64,000 nucleotides of DNA from Pontibacter aquaedesilientis (lineage in GTDB: Bacteria; Bacteroidota; Bacteroidia; Cytophagales; Hymenobacteraceae). The DNA is taken from contig NZ_JACXAJ010000001.1 of the NCBI RefSeq assembly GCF_014773225.1, positions 744,001 through 808,000 on the forward strand. The letters are read 5' to 3'. Below the pieces are notes generated by a model. That model was not told where the DNA came from, made no database searches, and saw only the letters and a program-made list of their open reading frames with translations. Below, piece by piece: positions 8,184 to 17,217 of the stretch. The position numbers and the translations under genes are program-made. Position 1 is the first letter of the stretch; each line of letters begins with the position of its first letter.

Positions 8184-10082
8184 ATGAACCCATACCGTAC
8201 TTATTTACTTGGCCTAGGATTGGCAGGATGCCTGCAACTGGCCGCCTGCAGTACTCAAACCACAAGCACCGAAGAAACTATGACAACCGAACAACTAGGT
8301 ATAGCCCAGGCACCATCCGACGTGCACAGCTACGCCAAACCCGCTGAGGCCGTGGCCCGCCACCTGGATCTGGATATAGCTGTCGACTTCGATAAGAAAG
8401 TCATCAGTGGCAAGGCATCTTATCAGATCGAGAACCTGGCAAAAGGAAACCAGATCATTTTCGATACCCGAGGACTAAACATTGAGCAGGTATACCTGGG
8501 GAAGGAGCAAACACCCACCACTTTTAGGCTTGGCGACGAAAAGAAATTTCTGGGTAAACCACTTATTGTCGATATTAAGCCAGAAACTGATTATGTAACC
8601 ATTCAGTACAGCACAACCGCCAACGCTGATGCTTTGCAATGGCTCAATCCGCAGCAGACGGCCGGCAAGAAGCACCCTTTCCTATTCACGCAGTCGCAGG
8701 CCATTTTGGCCCGTACCTGGATTCCGATACAGGACAGCCCAGGTATACGCATCACCTACAGCGCCAAAGTGCAAGTGCCAAAAGAGCTCATGGCCGTGAT
8801 GAGTGCTGAAAATCCACAGCAGAAGAACAACACCGGATCCTATACCTTCGAAATGCGTCAGGCTATCCCTTCTTATCTGATGGCCTTGTCTGTGGGGGAT
8901 ATGGTGTTTAAGCCAATCGGCAGCCAAACCGGTATCTACGCTGAGCCTGCCACGATAGACGCAGCCGTTTACGAGTTTGCTGAAATGGATAAAATGCTGG
9001 TGGCAGCCGAAAAGCTTTACGGCAAATACCGTTGGGATCGGTACGATTTGCTGGTACTGCCTCCCTCCTTCCCTTTTGGTGGCATGGAAAACCCACGTCT
9101 GACCTTCGTAACGCCTACCGTGTTGGCCAAAGACCGCTCCCTGACCAGCCTGATTGCCCATGAGCTGGCACACAGCTGGAGCGGCAACCTGGTAACCAAC
9201 GGCACCTGGGATGATTTCTGGCTTAATGAGGGCTTCACGGTTTACTTTGAACGCCGCATCATGGAGGAAATTTATGGCAAAGACTATGCAGACATGCTCA
9301 ACGTACTCGGGTATCAGGACCTCGAGCATACCCTGGAAGAACTGGGAAGCAATAGCGACGATACTCGCCTGAAGCTGGACCTGGAAGGCCGTGACCCGGA
9401 CGAAGGTTTGACGGATATCGCCTACGAGAAAGGCAATTTCTTCCTGCAAAACATAGAGCGTGCCGTCGGACGGGAACGTTTTGACCAGTTCCTCAACAAG
9501 TACTTCCAGACCTTCGCTTTCAAGAGCACCAATACCGACCTTTTCCTGGATTTCCTCAGAACAGAGCTGATTAAGGGGGATGAGCAATTGGCCGAGCAGA
9601 TCAATATTGAAGGCTGGGTGTATACGCCCGGCTTGCCTGACGACCACAAAAAACCGACTTCAAGCCGATTTGCACAGGTAGCAGCAGCATTTAATTCCTG
9701 GAAAAGCGGTAAGCCAGCCAATCAGCTTCAAACAAAAGACTGGTCCAGTCACGAATGGCTGCATTTCATCCGCTTGCTTCCGGAGCAAATGTCGCAGCAG
9801 CAGATGGCGGAACTGGATAAGGCGTTTGGGTTTTCCAACTCTGGCAATTCGGAGGTTTTGGCCGCGTGGTTTATCCATACCATCCGCAACAACTATACAG
9901 CGGCTGACAAAGCACTCGACAAGTTCCTGACCAGTGTGGGCCGTCGCAAGTTCCTGGTGCCCCTCTATAAAGCACTAATCACCACGCCTACGGGCAAGAA
10001 AAAGGCACAGGAGATTTATGTAAGGGCAAAACCTAACTACCATGCTGTGTCAACCAACACACTGGATGCCCTGCTGAAATAG
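8184..10082 (+). CDS. M1-family zinc aminopeptidase (LTA4H/aminopeptidase B-like), lipoprotein
   Basis: 632 residues. An N-terminal signal peptide with Ala-Cys lipobox (LAACS) predicts export as a lipoprotein. The exopeptidase motif GGMEN is at 299-303 and the zinc site HELAH-x18-E is at His326, Glu327, His330 and Glu349. The transition-state tyrosine is very likely Tyr414 in DIAYEKG. The C-terminal 200 residues are helical, like the armadillo-type domain of leukotriene A4 hydrolase. It removes N-terminal amino acids from peptides in the family. Monocistronic, followed by a terminator. Confidence 0.93.
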   Translation: MNPYRTYLLGLGLAGCLQLAACSTQTTSTEETMTTEQLGIAQAPSDVHSYAKPAEAVARHLDLDIAVDFDKKVISGKASYQIENLAKGNQIIFDTRGLNIEQVYLGKEQTPTTFRLGDEKKFLGKPLIVDIKPETDYVTIQYSTTANADALQWLNPQQTAGKKHPFLFTQSQAILARTWIPIQDSPGIRITYSAKVQVPKELMAVMSAENPQQKNNTGSYTFEMRQAIPSYLMALSVGDMVFKPIGSQTGIYAEPATIDAAVYEFAEMDKMLVAAEKLYGKYRWDRYDLLVLPPSFPFGGMENPRLTFVTPTVLAKDRSLTSLIAHELAHSWSGNLVTNGTWDDFWLNEGFTVYFERRIMEEIYGKDYADMLNVLGYQDLEHTLEELGSNSDDTRLKLDLEGRDPDEGLTDIAYEKGNFFLQNIERAVGRERFDQFLNKYFQTFAFKSTNTDLFLDFLRTELIKGDEQLAEQINIEGWVYTPGLPDDHKKPTSSRFAQVAAAFNSWKSGKPANQLQTKDWSSHEWLHFIRLLPEQMSQQQMAELDKAFGFSNSGNSEVLAAWFIHTIRNNYTAADKALDKFLTSVGRRKFLVPLYKALITTPTGKKKAQEIYVRAKPNYHAVSTNTLDALLK

Positions 10083-10104
10083 ATTACCCCTGCCTTAAAA
10101 ACAA

Positions 10105-10130
10105 AAAGCCCCGCCATCAAGCGGGGCTTT
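10105..10130. terminator. Terminator between M1 peptidase and DUF892 genes
   Basis: Perfect 10-bp stem AAAGCCCCGC / GCGGGGCTTT with a 6-base loop, followed by GTTTTTT. Placed between convergent genes, it can serve both strands. Confidence 0.85.
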
Positions 10131-10223
10131 GTTTTTTGGCTGAAACGAAAAAAATCTGTCTCCTTCTGGCCAGCTTGGGTAGCTTGGGGAAAGGACAGAT
10201 TTTTTTCGGTATGTTTTAGCGTG

Positions 10224-10724
10224 TTACTTCTGCTTGTGTTCAGCTTTGATATTGATTTTACTTTCGGCAATATCGGTCAGCTTTAGGTCAGTGGCTTTTT
10301 CTTCCTCCAGCGTTTTGTGCAACAGGTTCAGCACCTCTGTGTGGCCCAACTGCTTGGCATAGGTACATAGCGTACCGTATCCTGCTATTTCGTAGTGCTC
10401 CACGCGTTGTGCTGAGGCAATCAGGGCGGCGTCCATCACATCAGAGTCAGCGTTTTCGGACATCATGTCCTGCGCTTCCTTGATGATTCCTTCCATCGCC
10501 TTGCATTTTTCGCCAGAGGCTTTCTTGCCCATTAATTCGAAGACTTTCTCCAGTCGCTCAATCTGAGTTTCAGTCTCAGCCAGGTGCATCTCAAACGCTT
10601 TTTTCAGCTGCGGCGAAGAAGCCTCCTTCATCATTTTAGGCAGCGCCTTTGTGATTTGCTTTTCGGCATTATAGATGTCCTTGAGTTCGTGGATAAATAA
10701 GTCGTTCAGGTTGTTTAGTTTCAT
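10224..10724 (-). CDS. YciF/DUF892 ferritin-like protein
   Basis: 166 residues. Matches the DUF892 (YciF) family: starts with LNDLFIHELKDIYNAEKQITKALPKM, and continues with four predicted helices and Glu/His residues at spacing typical of a ferritin-like four-helix bundle (HYEIAGYGTL around 115-125, LEEEKATDLKLTDIAE near the end). Family members are induced by stress and may bind a di-iron centre; the precise role is not known. Single gene with its own upstream region. Confidence 0.88.
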   Translation of the reverse strand: MKLNNLNDLFIHELKDIYNAEKQITKALPKMMKEASSPQLKKAFEMHLAETETQIERLEKVFELMGKKASGEKCKAMEGIIKEAQDMMSENADSDVMDAALIASAQRVEHYEIAGYGTLCTYAKQLGHTEVLNLLHKTLEEEKATDLKLTDIAESKINIKAEHKQK

Positions 10725-11070
10725 AGCTTGGAAAGGTTTAGCGTCGATTATTAATTACAATTGCTTGTGGACTTACTATACGGTATGTTTTTTCATAGGT
10801 TAGAAAATATAATTATTATTAGGCAAAGTCTATATTTGCAAAATTGGATTGCTTCGTGTATATGACTATTACTATATAATTATATCTGTAACTTTACGAG
10901 AACGGGCTTTTGAATCGGACTGGTGGCAAACCAGGTTATTAATAAATGCCGGGATGGCGTAACGAATTCGTAAAATTTTGGTACTCTTAGTTGGGTAGTC
11001 TGTTAGAGCAGTATACCTAAAATAATTTCATTGCGCATTCAATACATTACCAGAGTAAAGCAGCAAAAAC
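10725..11070. other. AT-rich divergent intergenic region
   Basis: 346 bases between the leftward DUF892 gene and rightward cyanophycinase gene. A TATATTTG box on the plus strand (10831-10838) fits the Bacteroidota -7 element TAnnTTTG, but I see no good -33 TTTG partner and it lies 230 bases from the next start. No RNA gene or ORF recognised. Confidence 0.4.
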
Positions 11071-11967
11071 GTGGAAATACCTAAAGGAAAGCTTATTGCA
11101 ATTGGCGGAAATGAAGACAAGGGTTCGTACCCAAACCCAAGGACAAAGAAAAAGTATTACCTTGATTTTTTTGAGCTGGGTATTCTGAAGCGTTTCCTGA
11201 GCGAGATTCCCGCCAAAGCCCCTGTTATTGAAGTGATCACCACGGCTTCGCTTATACCTGAGGAGGTCGGGGAGCGCTATGAAAGCGCATTTGCCATTTT
11301 GGGTTGTGACAACGTTCACCTGATGCACATCCGGGAAGAGGAAGACGCCTTGAAACCTGAGTATTTAGAGCGTATCAAAAAGGCTGACGGCGTGATGTTC
11401 AGCGGGGGGGACCAGTCCCGGCTGACCAGGATTTTTGGCAATACGGAATTTCTTGAAATCGTGAAGCACCGCTATTGGAACGAGGAGTTTGTGGTGGCCG
11501 GAACAAGCGCCGGTGCCATGGCCATGTCTGAGATCATGATCAAAGGAGGCAGTTCGACAGAGGCCCTGCTGCGCGGCTCTGTTAAAATCGGCCAGGGATT
11601 TGGGTTGATTTCCGGTGTCATCATCGATTCGCACTTCGTGATCCGGGGGCGTTTCGGGAGGCTCATGGAAGCCGTGGTAACGCATCCCAAAACCGTAGGT
11701 ATAGGCCTGGGCGAAGACACCGGGGTACTCATCACCCAAGGCCACATGATCGAGACCATTGGCTCAAACCTGGTTGTGATAGTAGATGGGCACGGCGTGG
11801 ACTATACCAATATAAATGACATCGAACCGGGCAAACCAGTGGCAATAGCCGGCATGATGATGCACGTTCTGGCCAAAGGCAATGTATTCAATATCAATTC
11901 ACGGGTGTTTTTCAAAAGCATGGAACTGCTCGAAAAGAAAGAGCTTCAGTCAGAAGACCGCAGTTAG
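11071..11967 (+). CDS. cphB: Cyanophycinase
   Basis: 298 residues, starting at GTG. An S51-family serine peptidase that cleaves the storage polymer cyanophycin into beta-Asp-Arg dipeptides. The N-terminus IAIGGNEDKG is typical, and the nucleophile is Ser146 in GTSAGAMAMSE. The downstream GFGLISGVIIDSHFVIRGRFGRL stretch matches the family (His and Arg around the active site). It converges on an isoaspartyl peptidase gene with a 4-base overlap (TAG on one strand and TTA of the other). That enzyme would finish the pathway. No cyanophycin synthetase is in the window. Confidence 0.92.
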   Translation: MEIPKGKLIAIGGNEDKGSYPNPRTKKKYYLDFFELGILKRFLSEIPAKAPVIEVITTASLIPEEVGERYESAFAILGCDNVHLMHIREEEDALKPEYLERIKKADGVMFSGGDQSRLTRIFGNTEFLEIVKHRYWNEEFVVAGTSAGAMAMSEIMIKGGSSTEALLRGSVKIGQGFGLISGVIIDSHFVIRGRFGRLMEAVVTHPKTVGIGLGEDTGVLITQGHMIETIGSNLVVIVDGHGVDYTNINDIEPGKPVAIAGMMMHVLAKGNVFNINSRVFFKSMELLEKKELQSEDRS

Positions 11968-12890
11968 CCTTTGTAAATAGCCACCTTCGCATCGCCGTTA
12001 CTGGTGCGGCTACCACGGTACATACCTTCTGAGTTAAATGGCAAGGCCAGGTTTCCGGCCGCATCAACAGCAATCAGGCCGCCTTCTCCGCCGAACTTCA
12101 CCAGTTTTTCCTTCACAACCAGGTTGCAGGCCTGTTGCAAGGTATAGCCCTTGTATTCCATCAGACAGGATACGTCATAGGCCACCACCGCCCGGATGAA
12201 ATACTCCCCATGTCCGGTACAGGAAATGGCGCAGGTCTTGTTGTTGGCATAGGTGCCAGAGCCAATGATCGGGGTGTCCCCTATTCGATTGAAGTTTTTG
12301 TTGGTCATGCCGCCGGTTGAGGTAGCCGCTGCCAGATTACCTGCTTCGTCCCGGGCGACAGCTCCCACTGTGCCAAATTTCCTTTCTTCGGTGTGGTCGA
12401 GCATGAACACATCGGTATCGCGCACATCACGCCACTGTTTATAGCGGTGCGAGTCATAGAAATACTCCTCCGGCTCAAAGGCGATGCCGTGCTTGCGGGC
12501 AAATTCCTCGGCGCCATACCCGCTCATGAACACATGGTCAGAGTGCTCCATGATCGCCCGGGTCAGCGTAACCGGATTCCGGATACTGCGCACGCCGGCG
12601 ACAGCGCCTGCCTCGAGTGTCTTTCCGCACATGATGGCCGCATCCATCTCATGCTTTCCTTCTTTGGTGAACACAGATCCTCTTCCGGCATTGAACAAAT
12701 GCGAATCCTCTAGTTCTGCCACGGCTATTTCAACGGCGTCCAGGGCTGTTCCGCCGTCAGCAAGCACACGATAGCCTTTGTCCAGGGCTTTTGCCAATGC
12801 GCCCTTGTAAGCTTTTTCGAGTTCAGGTGTCATAGATGCCGGGGTAATGGTGCCGGCACCTCCGTGTATGGCGATTGAAAAGTCAGGCAT
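11964..12890 (-). CDS. iaaA: Isoaspartyl peptidase/L-asparaginase (Ntn hydrolase, T2 family)
   Basis: 308 residues. The precursor would self-cleave before Thr174 in GTVGAVA, freeing the nucleophile of the beta subunit. IAIHGGAGT at the N-terminus and GDTPIIGSGTYA and STGGMTNK are family signatures. It hydrolyses beta-aspartyl peptides and also asparagine. Together with the convergent cyanophycinase it would turn beta-Asp-Arg into free Asp and Arg. No signal peptide, so cytoplasmic. Confidence 0.92.
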   Translation of the reverse strand: MPDFSIAIHGGAGTITPASMTPELEKAYKGALAKALDKGYRVLADGGTALDAVEIAVAELEDSHLFNAGRGSVFTKEGKHEMDAAIMCGKTLEAGAVAGVRSIRNPVTLTRAIMEHSDHVFMSGYGAEEFARKHGIAFEPEEYFYDSHRYKQWRDVRDTDVFMLDHTEERKFGTVGAVARDEAGNLAAATSTGGMTNKNFNRIGDTPIIGSGTYANNKTCAISCTGHGEYFIRAVVAYDVSCLMEYKGYTLQQACNLVVKEKLVKFGGEGGLIAVDAAGNLALPFNSEGMYRGSRTSNGDAKVAIYKG

Positions 12891-12990
12891 GGTATGGTAT
12901 TGGTTGGTTTTTTAGCCTCCTACGCCCATTTTGGCAGCCCTGTTCAGGAAGAGGCAAAATCAGGCGAAAAAATATGGGACCGACCGCAAT

Positions 12991-13025
12991 TCTGTCCGCA
13001 TGAAGGCAAAGATTTTGTATATTTG
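12991..13025 (+). promoter_or_regulatory. Probable promoter of the DUF3127 gene
   Basis: TATATTTG at 13018-13025 fits the Bacteroidota -7 element TAnnTTTG. TCTG at 12991-12994 is close to the -33 TTTG. The ATG follows at 13062. Confidence 0.5.
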
Positions 13026-13061
13026 TAATTAGATCAATGTATTCATTCAAAAGTTTATTTT

Positions 13062-13439
13062 ATGTCGTTTGATATTCAAGGAAAGCTGTACGAAGTGTTT
13101 GAGGAGCAGCAAGTAAGTGAAAAGTTCAGAAAGCGTGAGTTCGTACTGGAGATTCCTGACGGGCAGTACACGCAGCACTGCAAGTTCCAGCTCACGCAGG
13201 ATAAGTGCAGCCTGATAGAGCAGTACAAGCAAGGTGATGAGATCAAAGTAACCTTCAACCTGACCGGCAAGCCTTTCACCAAGAACGGTCAGACCATGTA
13301 TTTCACGAACCTGCAGGCCTGGCGTATAGAAGGTGCTGCGGCCAACGGCGGATTTGGCGCTCCTGCTGGTGCCCCGGCTCAGGAATCAGCCGCTCCGTCT
13401 TTCTATAGCAGCGACGCAGACAACGACCTGCCTTTCTAA
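13062..13439 (+). CDS. DUF3127 OB-fold-like protein with SSB-like acidic tail
   Basis: 125 residues. Residues 1-90 match DUF3127, a small Bacteroidota family predicted to have an OB fold (MSFDIQGKLYEVF...GDEIKVTFNLTGKPF). A Gly/Ala/Pro-rich linker (93-110) leads to the C-terminus SDADNDLPF, which closely resembles the acidic tip of single-stranded DNA-binding protein (DDDIPF), the docking site for many repair proteins. DNA binding is an inference from fold and tail. Own promoter and terminator. Confidence 0.85.
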   Translation: MSFDIQGKLYEVFEEQQVSEKFRKREFVLEIPDGQYTQHCKFQLTQDKCSLIEQYKQGDEIKVTFNLTGKPFTKNGQTMYFTNLQAWRIEGAAANGGFGAPAGAPAQESAAPSFYSSDADNDLPF

Positions 13440-13456
13440 TAAAATATTACGTAAAG

Positions 13457-13488
13457 AAAAGCGGGCCCCTGTGGCTCGCTTTTTTTAT
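13457..13488 (+). terminator. Terminator after the DUF3127 gene
   Basis: Stem AAAAGCGGGCC / GGCTCGCTTTT (one G-T pair) with a short loop and a T run after it. Confidence 0.75.
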
Positions 13489-13588
13489 GCCTTCTACATT
13501 TTAAATACTTGTGGCAGTATCCATAAACCGGAGACCATGCTTTCGTTTAAGGTATAGCCGTCTCCTCCCATTGCAAAAACCCTCACCT

Positions 13589-14209
13589 ATGGATGACCTA
13601 CAGCACCTGATCTGGCAGGGTGAAAACGACCAGGTAGATTTTAAACAGCGTGTCACCCAACCTGACAAAATAGCCCGCACGCTGGTTTCCTTCGCAAACA
13701 CCCGGGGTGGTACCGTTCTTATTGGCGTAAAGGACGACGGGAGGCTGGTAGGTATAGACCCCGAAGAAGAGAAACATACTTTGGAACTGGCCGCCGGTTT
13801 TTACTGTGATCCGCCCTTAAAGCTGGCGTATGAGGAAGTCGAGGTGGATGGGCACACTATCCTGAAAGTGACTGTACCGGAGAGCAGCCACAAACCGCAC
13901 TTTGCCAAGGTAAAAGAGGGCGATTGGCGCGGCTATGTGCGCGTGAAAGACACCAGCGTGCAAACCAGTAAGATGGTGAATAAAGCAATGCAGGCAGAGG
14001 AGCCAGAATTTGAGCCTATACCTTTGGATCGGCATGAACAGGCTGTGTTGGATTACCTGGCCCTGAACCGGCGTGTTACGCTGCGGCAGTACACGAAAAT
14101 AGCGAACCTCTCTGAACGACGGGCCTACCGCTTGCTGGTCAAGCTGGTGATACATGGCTACCTGCGACTCCACGATAAAGAAAAAGAAGCTTACTATACC
14201 TTGAGTTAG
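13589..14209 (+). CDS. AlbA_2 (Schlafen-like) domain protein with winged-helix C-terminus
   Basis: 206 residues from ATG 13589; the frame is open upstream to a GTG at 13511, but the protein family starts near the ATG. Residues 5-125 match the AlbA_2/divergent AAA4 domain: ESDQVDFK-like GENDQVDFKQRV, then the hallmark FANTRGGTVLIGVKDDG. The remaining part (150-206) looks like a winged helix (VTLRQYTKIANLSERRAYRLLVKLVIHGYL). Such proteins are often transcription regulators or RNA-associated; the target is unknown. The stop overlaps the end of the convergent MORN-like gene by 4 bases. Confidence 0.82.
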   Translation: MDDLQHLIWQGENDQVDFKQRVTQPDKIARTLVSFANTRGGTVLIGVKDDGRLVGIDPEEEKHTLELAAGFYCDPPLKLAYEEVEVDGHTILKVTVPESSHKPHFAKVKEGDWRGYVRVKDTSVQTSKMVNKAMQAEEPEFEPIPLDRHEQAVLDYLALNRRVTLRQYTKIANLSERRAYRLLVKLVIHGYLRLHDKEKEAYYTLS

Positions 14210-14706
14210 TCGGGCTGCAAGTTTTTTCTGCCAACCAAGTCCAAAGTTATTTCATTTCCTTTTTCATAGTATTCGGAGTGGCTGAACTGTCCTTGCCGGT
14301 TGTATACCTGCCAGGTCCCAAACCAGAAATAGTGGATGTCCCGCGCCGTTTCCACTACTTTAGCCATTCCCTGTTTTTCCAGTTGGCCATTGTCGTGGAA
14401 AATTTTAACCAGAAATTCCTTGCTGCCTGGCTTATGGTACTCAATCTTTCTTATTGTGCCGTCCGAATAATAATAGCGCCACTTTCCTCTCTCCTGCCCG
14501 TGCCTATACCTGCCTTTGCGCAACAGTGTGGTGTTGTCGCTCAGGTATAGCTTCCACATGCCATGCTGGCGGTTTGCCTTGTCGTAACGATTGGGCTTAA
14601 ACGGCCATTGCAGCTTCTTCCTGACAGGCTCTGCTGTTGCCATAAAAGGCATTAAAATGAGCAAGATGAAAAATAAGACGTAACTGCTACGCATAGGGTT
14701 GAGCAT
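14206..14706 (-). CDS. Secreted MORN-repeat-like (YwqK-type) protein
   Basis: 166 residues with a hydrophobic N-terminal signal segment (residues 5-25, ending ATAEP). The body carries repeated W.(Y/L)Y..(D/N)G-type strands: HGMWKLYLSDNTTLLRKGRY, GKWRYYYSDGTIRK, FHDNGQLEKQG, which resemble MORN/YwqK repeats. Start at ATG 14706; a second Met at codon 5 is equally possible. Probably periplasmic or surface; function unknown. Confidence 0.7.
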   Translation of the reverse strand: MLNPMRSSYVLFFILLILMPFMATAEPVRKKLQWPFKPNRYDKANRQHGMWKLYLSDNTTLLRKGRYRHGQERGKWRYYYSDGTIRKIEYHKPGSKEFLVKIFHDNGQLEKQGMAKVVETARDIHYFWFGTWQVYNRQGQFSHSEYYEKGNEITLDLVGRKNLQPD

Positions 14707-14936
14707 GAAGTTAAGGTGGGCTTCCTGTTCAAATATAAAAATTTTATTTTTTAAACTAAATATTTAGTTTTACTAAATTTGGTTTGTAAGGTTTTCTAAA
14801 TCAGGCCTCTATATTTTGCTTTGCTAAGCCGCTATAACAGGATTTGTTCGTGGATTCCAATATAGTGTTTTGGATATAGACCAAAGCGCAGGGCTTTTCG
14901 TAAATAAGAGTAAGTTCACCCTTTAGCCCTACCCTT

Positions 14937-16361
14937 ATGCCCAAGCAAACCCAGAAACCCAAGGAGGCGACGTCTGAGAAACTGTCCCGCACAGCCAGCA
15001 AAGTAAGAGCCACTGCAGCAGATAACACCAAAACTGCCGAAGCCAAAACCAAGAAGATTTTCGTACTCGATACCTCCGTCATTCTCTACGATCACAGTGC
15101 GGTGCAAAACTTTCAGGAGCACGATGTTGCCATCCCGATCACGGTGCTTGAGGAGCTCGATAACTTCAAGAAAGGCAACGACATCAAGAACTTTGAGGCG
15201 CGTGAATTTATCCGTTTCATCGACAAGCTCTCCTCAGAACACATGCTGCAGGAGTGGATTCCGCTCAACGGCAAGACCAAAGGCAAGTTCAAGGTCATGA
15301 TGAATGGCAGCGCCAAACTCGACGCCACCAAGATTTTCGGGGATAAGAACGACCACCATATCCTCAACTCAGCCCTGCACATGCAGCAGGATTTCCCCAA
15401 AAGCAAGGTGGTGCTGGTCACCAAGGACATCAACCTACGCCTGAAAGCCCGTTCTCTCAACCTGACGGCCGAAGACTACGAGACAGGCAAGATTCAGGAC
15501 GTGGCCGGCCTTTATACCGGTAGCGATACGCTGGAGGATGTGGCACCCAACGTCATCAACGACTTGTATGAGCAAGGCATATGCGAAAGTGGCAAAGTGA
15601 CCAAGGAAACACCGCCCGACAATCACTTCTATGTGCTCAAAAGCTTTAAAAACTCGATCCTCTCTTACTACAATCCCTCTGAGAATCAGTTTGAGCGGGT
15701 TGACAAGCAGAGTGCCTTTGGCGTGAAGCCGCGCAATGCCGAGCAGACCTTTGCCATGCATGCCCTGCTCAACCCAAAGATCAAGCTAGTCAGCATACAG
15801 GGGGTGGCAGGAACTGGCAAGACCTTGCTGGCCCTGGCCAGTGCGTTGGAGCAGCGCCGCGATTACAAGCAAATATACCTGGCAAGGCCTATTGTGCCGC
15901 TCAGCAATAAAGATATTGGCTATTTGCCTGGCGATATCAAATCGAAGCTGAACCCTTATATGGAGCCGCTATGGGATAACCTCAAGTACATCCAAAACCA
16001 GTATGCCGAGAACAGCAAGGAGTATCAGAAGATCCGGGAATTGGTAGATCTGGAGAAGTTGGTGATTACACCGCTGGCCTACATTCGCGGGCGCAGCCTT
16101 TCCAATATCTACTTCATCGTGGATGAGGCGCAGAACCTGACTCCGCACGAAGTGAAGACCATTATATCAAGGGCCGGCGAGAATACTAAGATTGTGTTTA
16201 CGGGTGATATCTACCAGATCGATACACCCTATCTGGACTCGCAGAGTAATGGCCTTTCGTACCTGATTGACAGGGCCCGGAACCACCCTTTATACGCACA
16301 CATCACTTTGCTCAAAGGGGAACGCTCCGAACTGGCGAACCTGGCTAATGAATTGCTATAA
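14937..16361 (+). CDS. phoH: PhoH-family protein with N-terminal PIN domain
   Basis: 474 residues. A basic, disordered N-terminus (1-38) precedes a PIN RNase domain starting at KIFVLDTSVILYD, with further acidic residues through about 175. The C-terminal half is the PhoH-like ATPase: Walker A GVAGTGKT with Lys295, Walker B FIVDEAQN, and VFTGDIYQID. PIN-PhoH fusions act as ATP-dependent RNA helicase/ribonucleases in other bacteria. Single gene, terminator follows. Confidence 0.92.
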   Translation: MPKQTQKPKEATSEKLSRTASKVRATAADNTKTAEAKTKKIFVLDTSVILYDHSAVQNFQEHDVAIPITVLEELDNFKKGNDIKNFEAREFIRFIDKLSSEHMLQEWIPLNGKTKGKFKVMMNGSAKLDATKIFGDKNDHHILNSALHMQQDFPKSKVVLVTKDINLRLKARSLNLTAEDYETGKIQDVAGLYTGSDTLEDVAPNVINDLYEQGICESGKVTKETPPDNHFYVLKSFKNSILSYYNPSENQFERVDKQSAFGVKPRNAEQTFAMHALLNPKIKLVSIQGVAGTGKTLLALASALEQRRDYKQIYLARPIVPLSNKDIGYLPGDIKSKLNPYMEPLWDNLKYIQNQYAENSKEYQKIRELVDLEKLVITPLAYIRGRSLSNIYFIVDEAQNLTPHEVKTIISRAGENTKIVFTGDIYQIDTPYLDSQSNGLSYLIDRARNHPLYAHITLLKGERSELANLANELL

Positions 16362-16379
16362 TTAGCGATCTCGTTTTAA

Positions 16380-16422
16380 AAAAGCAAGGCCCTGGCTAAG
16401 GTATAGCCAGGGCCTTGCTTTT
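16380..16422 (+). terminator. Strong terminator after phoH
   Basis: Perfect 19-bp stem from 16380-16398 to 16404-16422 with the 5-base loop AGGTA. The loop and right arm together form AGGTATA. It could act on both strands. Confidence 0.85.
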
Positions 16423-16464
16423 AAATGCTTCCTATCATAAACTACGATCGGGCTTTTGTAACCA

Positions 16465-17019
16465 TTAATTTTTGGTGAGGGAGCCGCTTTTGTTTTCAAC
16501 CAGCGACTTCAGGGCCAGTAAACTTTGTTCGGTTTCCTGCTCTGTTTTAAGCTTTTTGAAGAAGCCCTTATACCTGCCCAGCGTAGAATCGTCCAGGGTT
16601 GTCTCCTGTTGCCATACTATGCGTGTTCCTTCCGTGACAGGTTCCAGGCTGAAGACTCCGTTGGTGATGTGGGCTGTGCCTTTTGTATACAGCTTATAAT
16701 TCAGCAGCGAAGGTGGCGTGCTTTCTGTGAACTGCATTCTCACGGTGCCTACTCTATCGCCGTGCCACTCCTGCGATGCCCCTTTGCCTGCCATGGGGCC
16801 TCCATACAACCGGATCATGGACGGGTCATAGGACTTGTTCCAGGCATTCCACCTCTCCCACTCGGTAGGGTTGCTGATGAGCGGATATACCTGTTCTGCC
16901 TTTGCCTGCACCGTAACCGAACGACTGACTTCGTAAGACACCGGCAGCAGGTAGGAACCAAAATAAACAGCAGTCGCCGCCATGAGCAGCGATACCAGCA
17001 CGTAGAGCGACGCTTTCAT
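16465..17019 (-). CDS. SRPBCC/polyketide cyclase-like protein with N-terminal membrane anchor
   Basis: 184 residues. One hydrophobic helix (residues 5-26) is followed by an SRPBCC (START-like) fold from about 34 to 170: SVTVQAKAEQVYPLISNPTEWERWNAW is the classic entry, and TRIVWQQETTL matches the later strands. This fold binds hydrophobic ligands. A single gene facing phoH; ligand unknown. Confidence 0.8.
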   Translation of the reverse strand: MKASLYVLVSLLMAATAVYFGSYLLPVSYEVSRSVTVQAKAEQVYPLISNPTEWERWNAWNKSYDPSMIRLYGGPMAGKGASQEWHGDRVGTVRMQFTESTPPSLLNYKLYTKGTAHITNGVFSLEPVTEGTRIVWQQETTLDDSTLGRYKGFFKKLKTEQETEQSLLALKSLVENKSGSLTKN

Positions 17020-17217
17020 AAAATCTGCAAAATGCCTGGAAGAATGTTGTACAATTAGCTGTTAAAGGTACACCAATTTAAAGTAGAAAAAATCATTCAG
17101 CCAAGCATCGGCCCATAATTATTTTTATTGACATGGATGGATGGCTACAGACGGTTCCTTTCCCCTATACCTAATCAGAACCGACACCGTATAAGGTCCA
17201 AACGAAAATCCGAAACC

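Noticed and set aside
10955-11015. Stretch TTAGTTGGGTAG...TTAGAGCAG that recalls a tRNA D-arm
   Set aside because: No acceptor stem, anticodon arm or T-arm can be paired around it.
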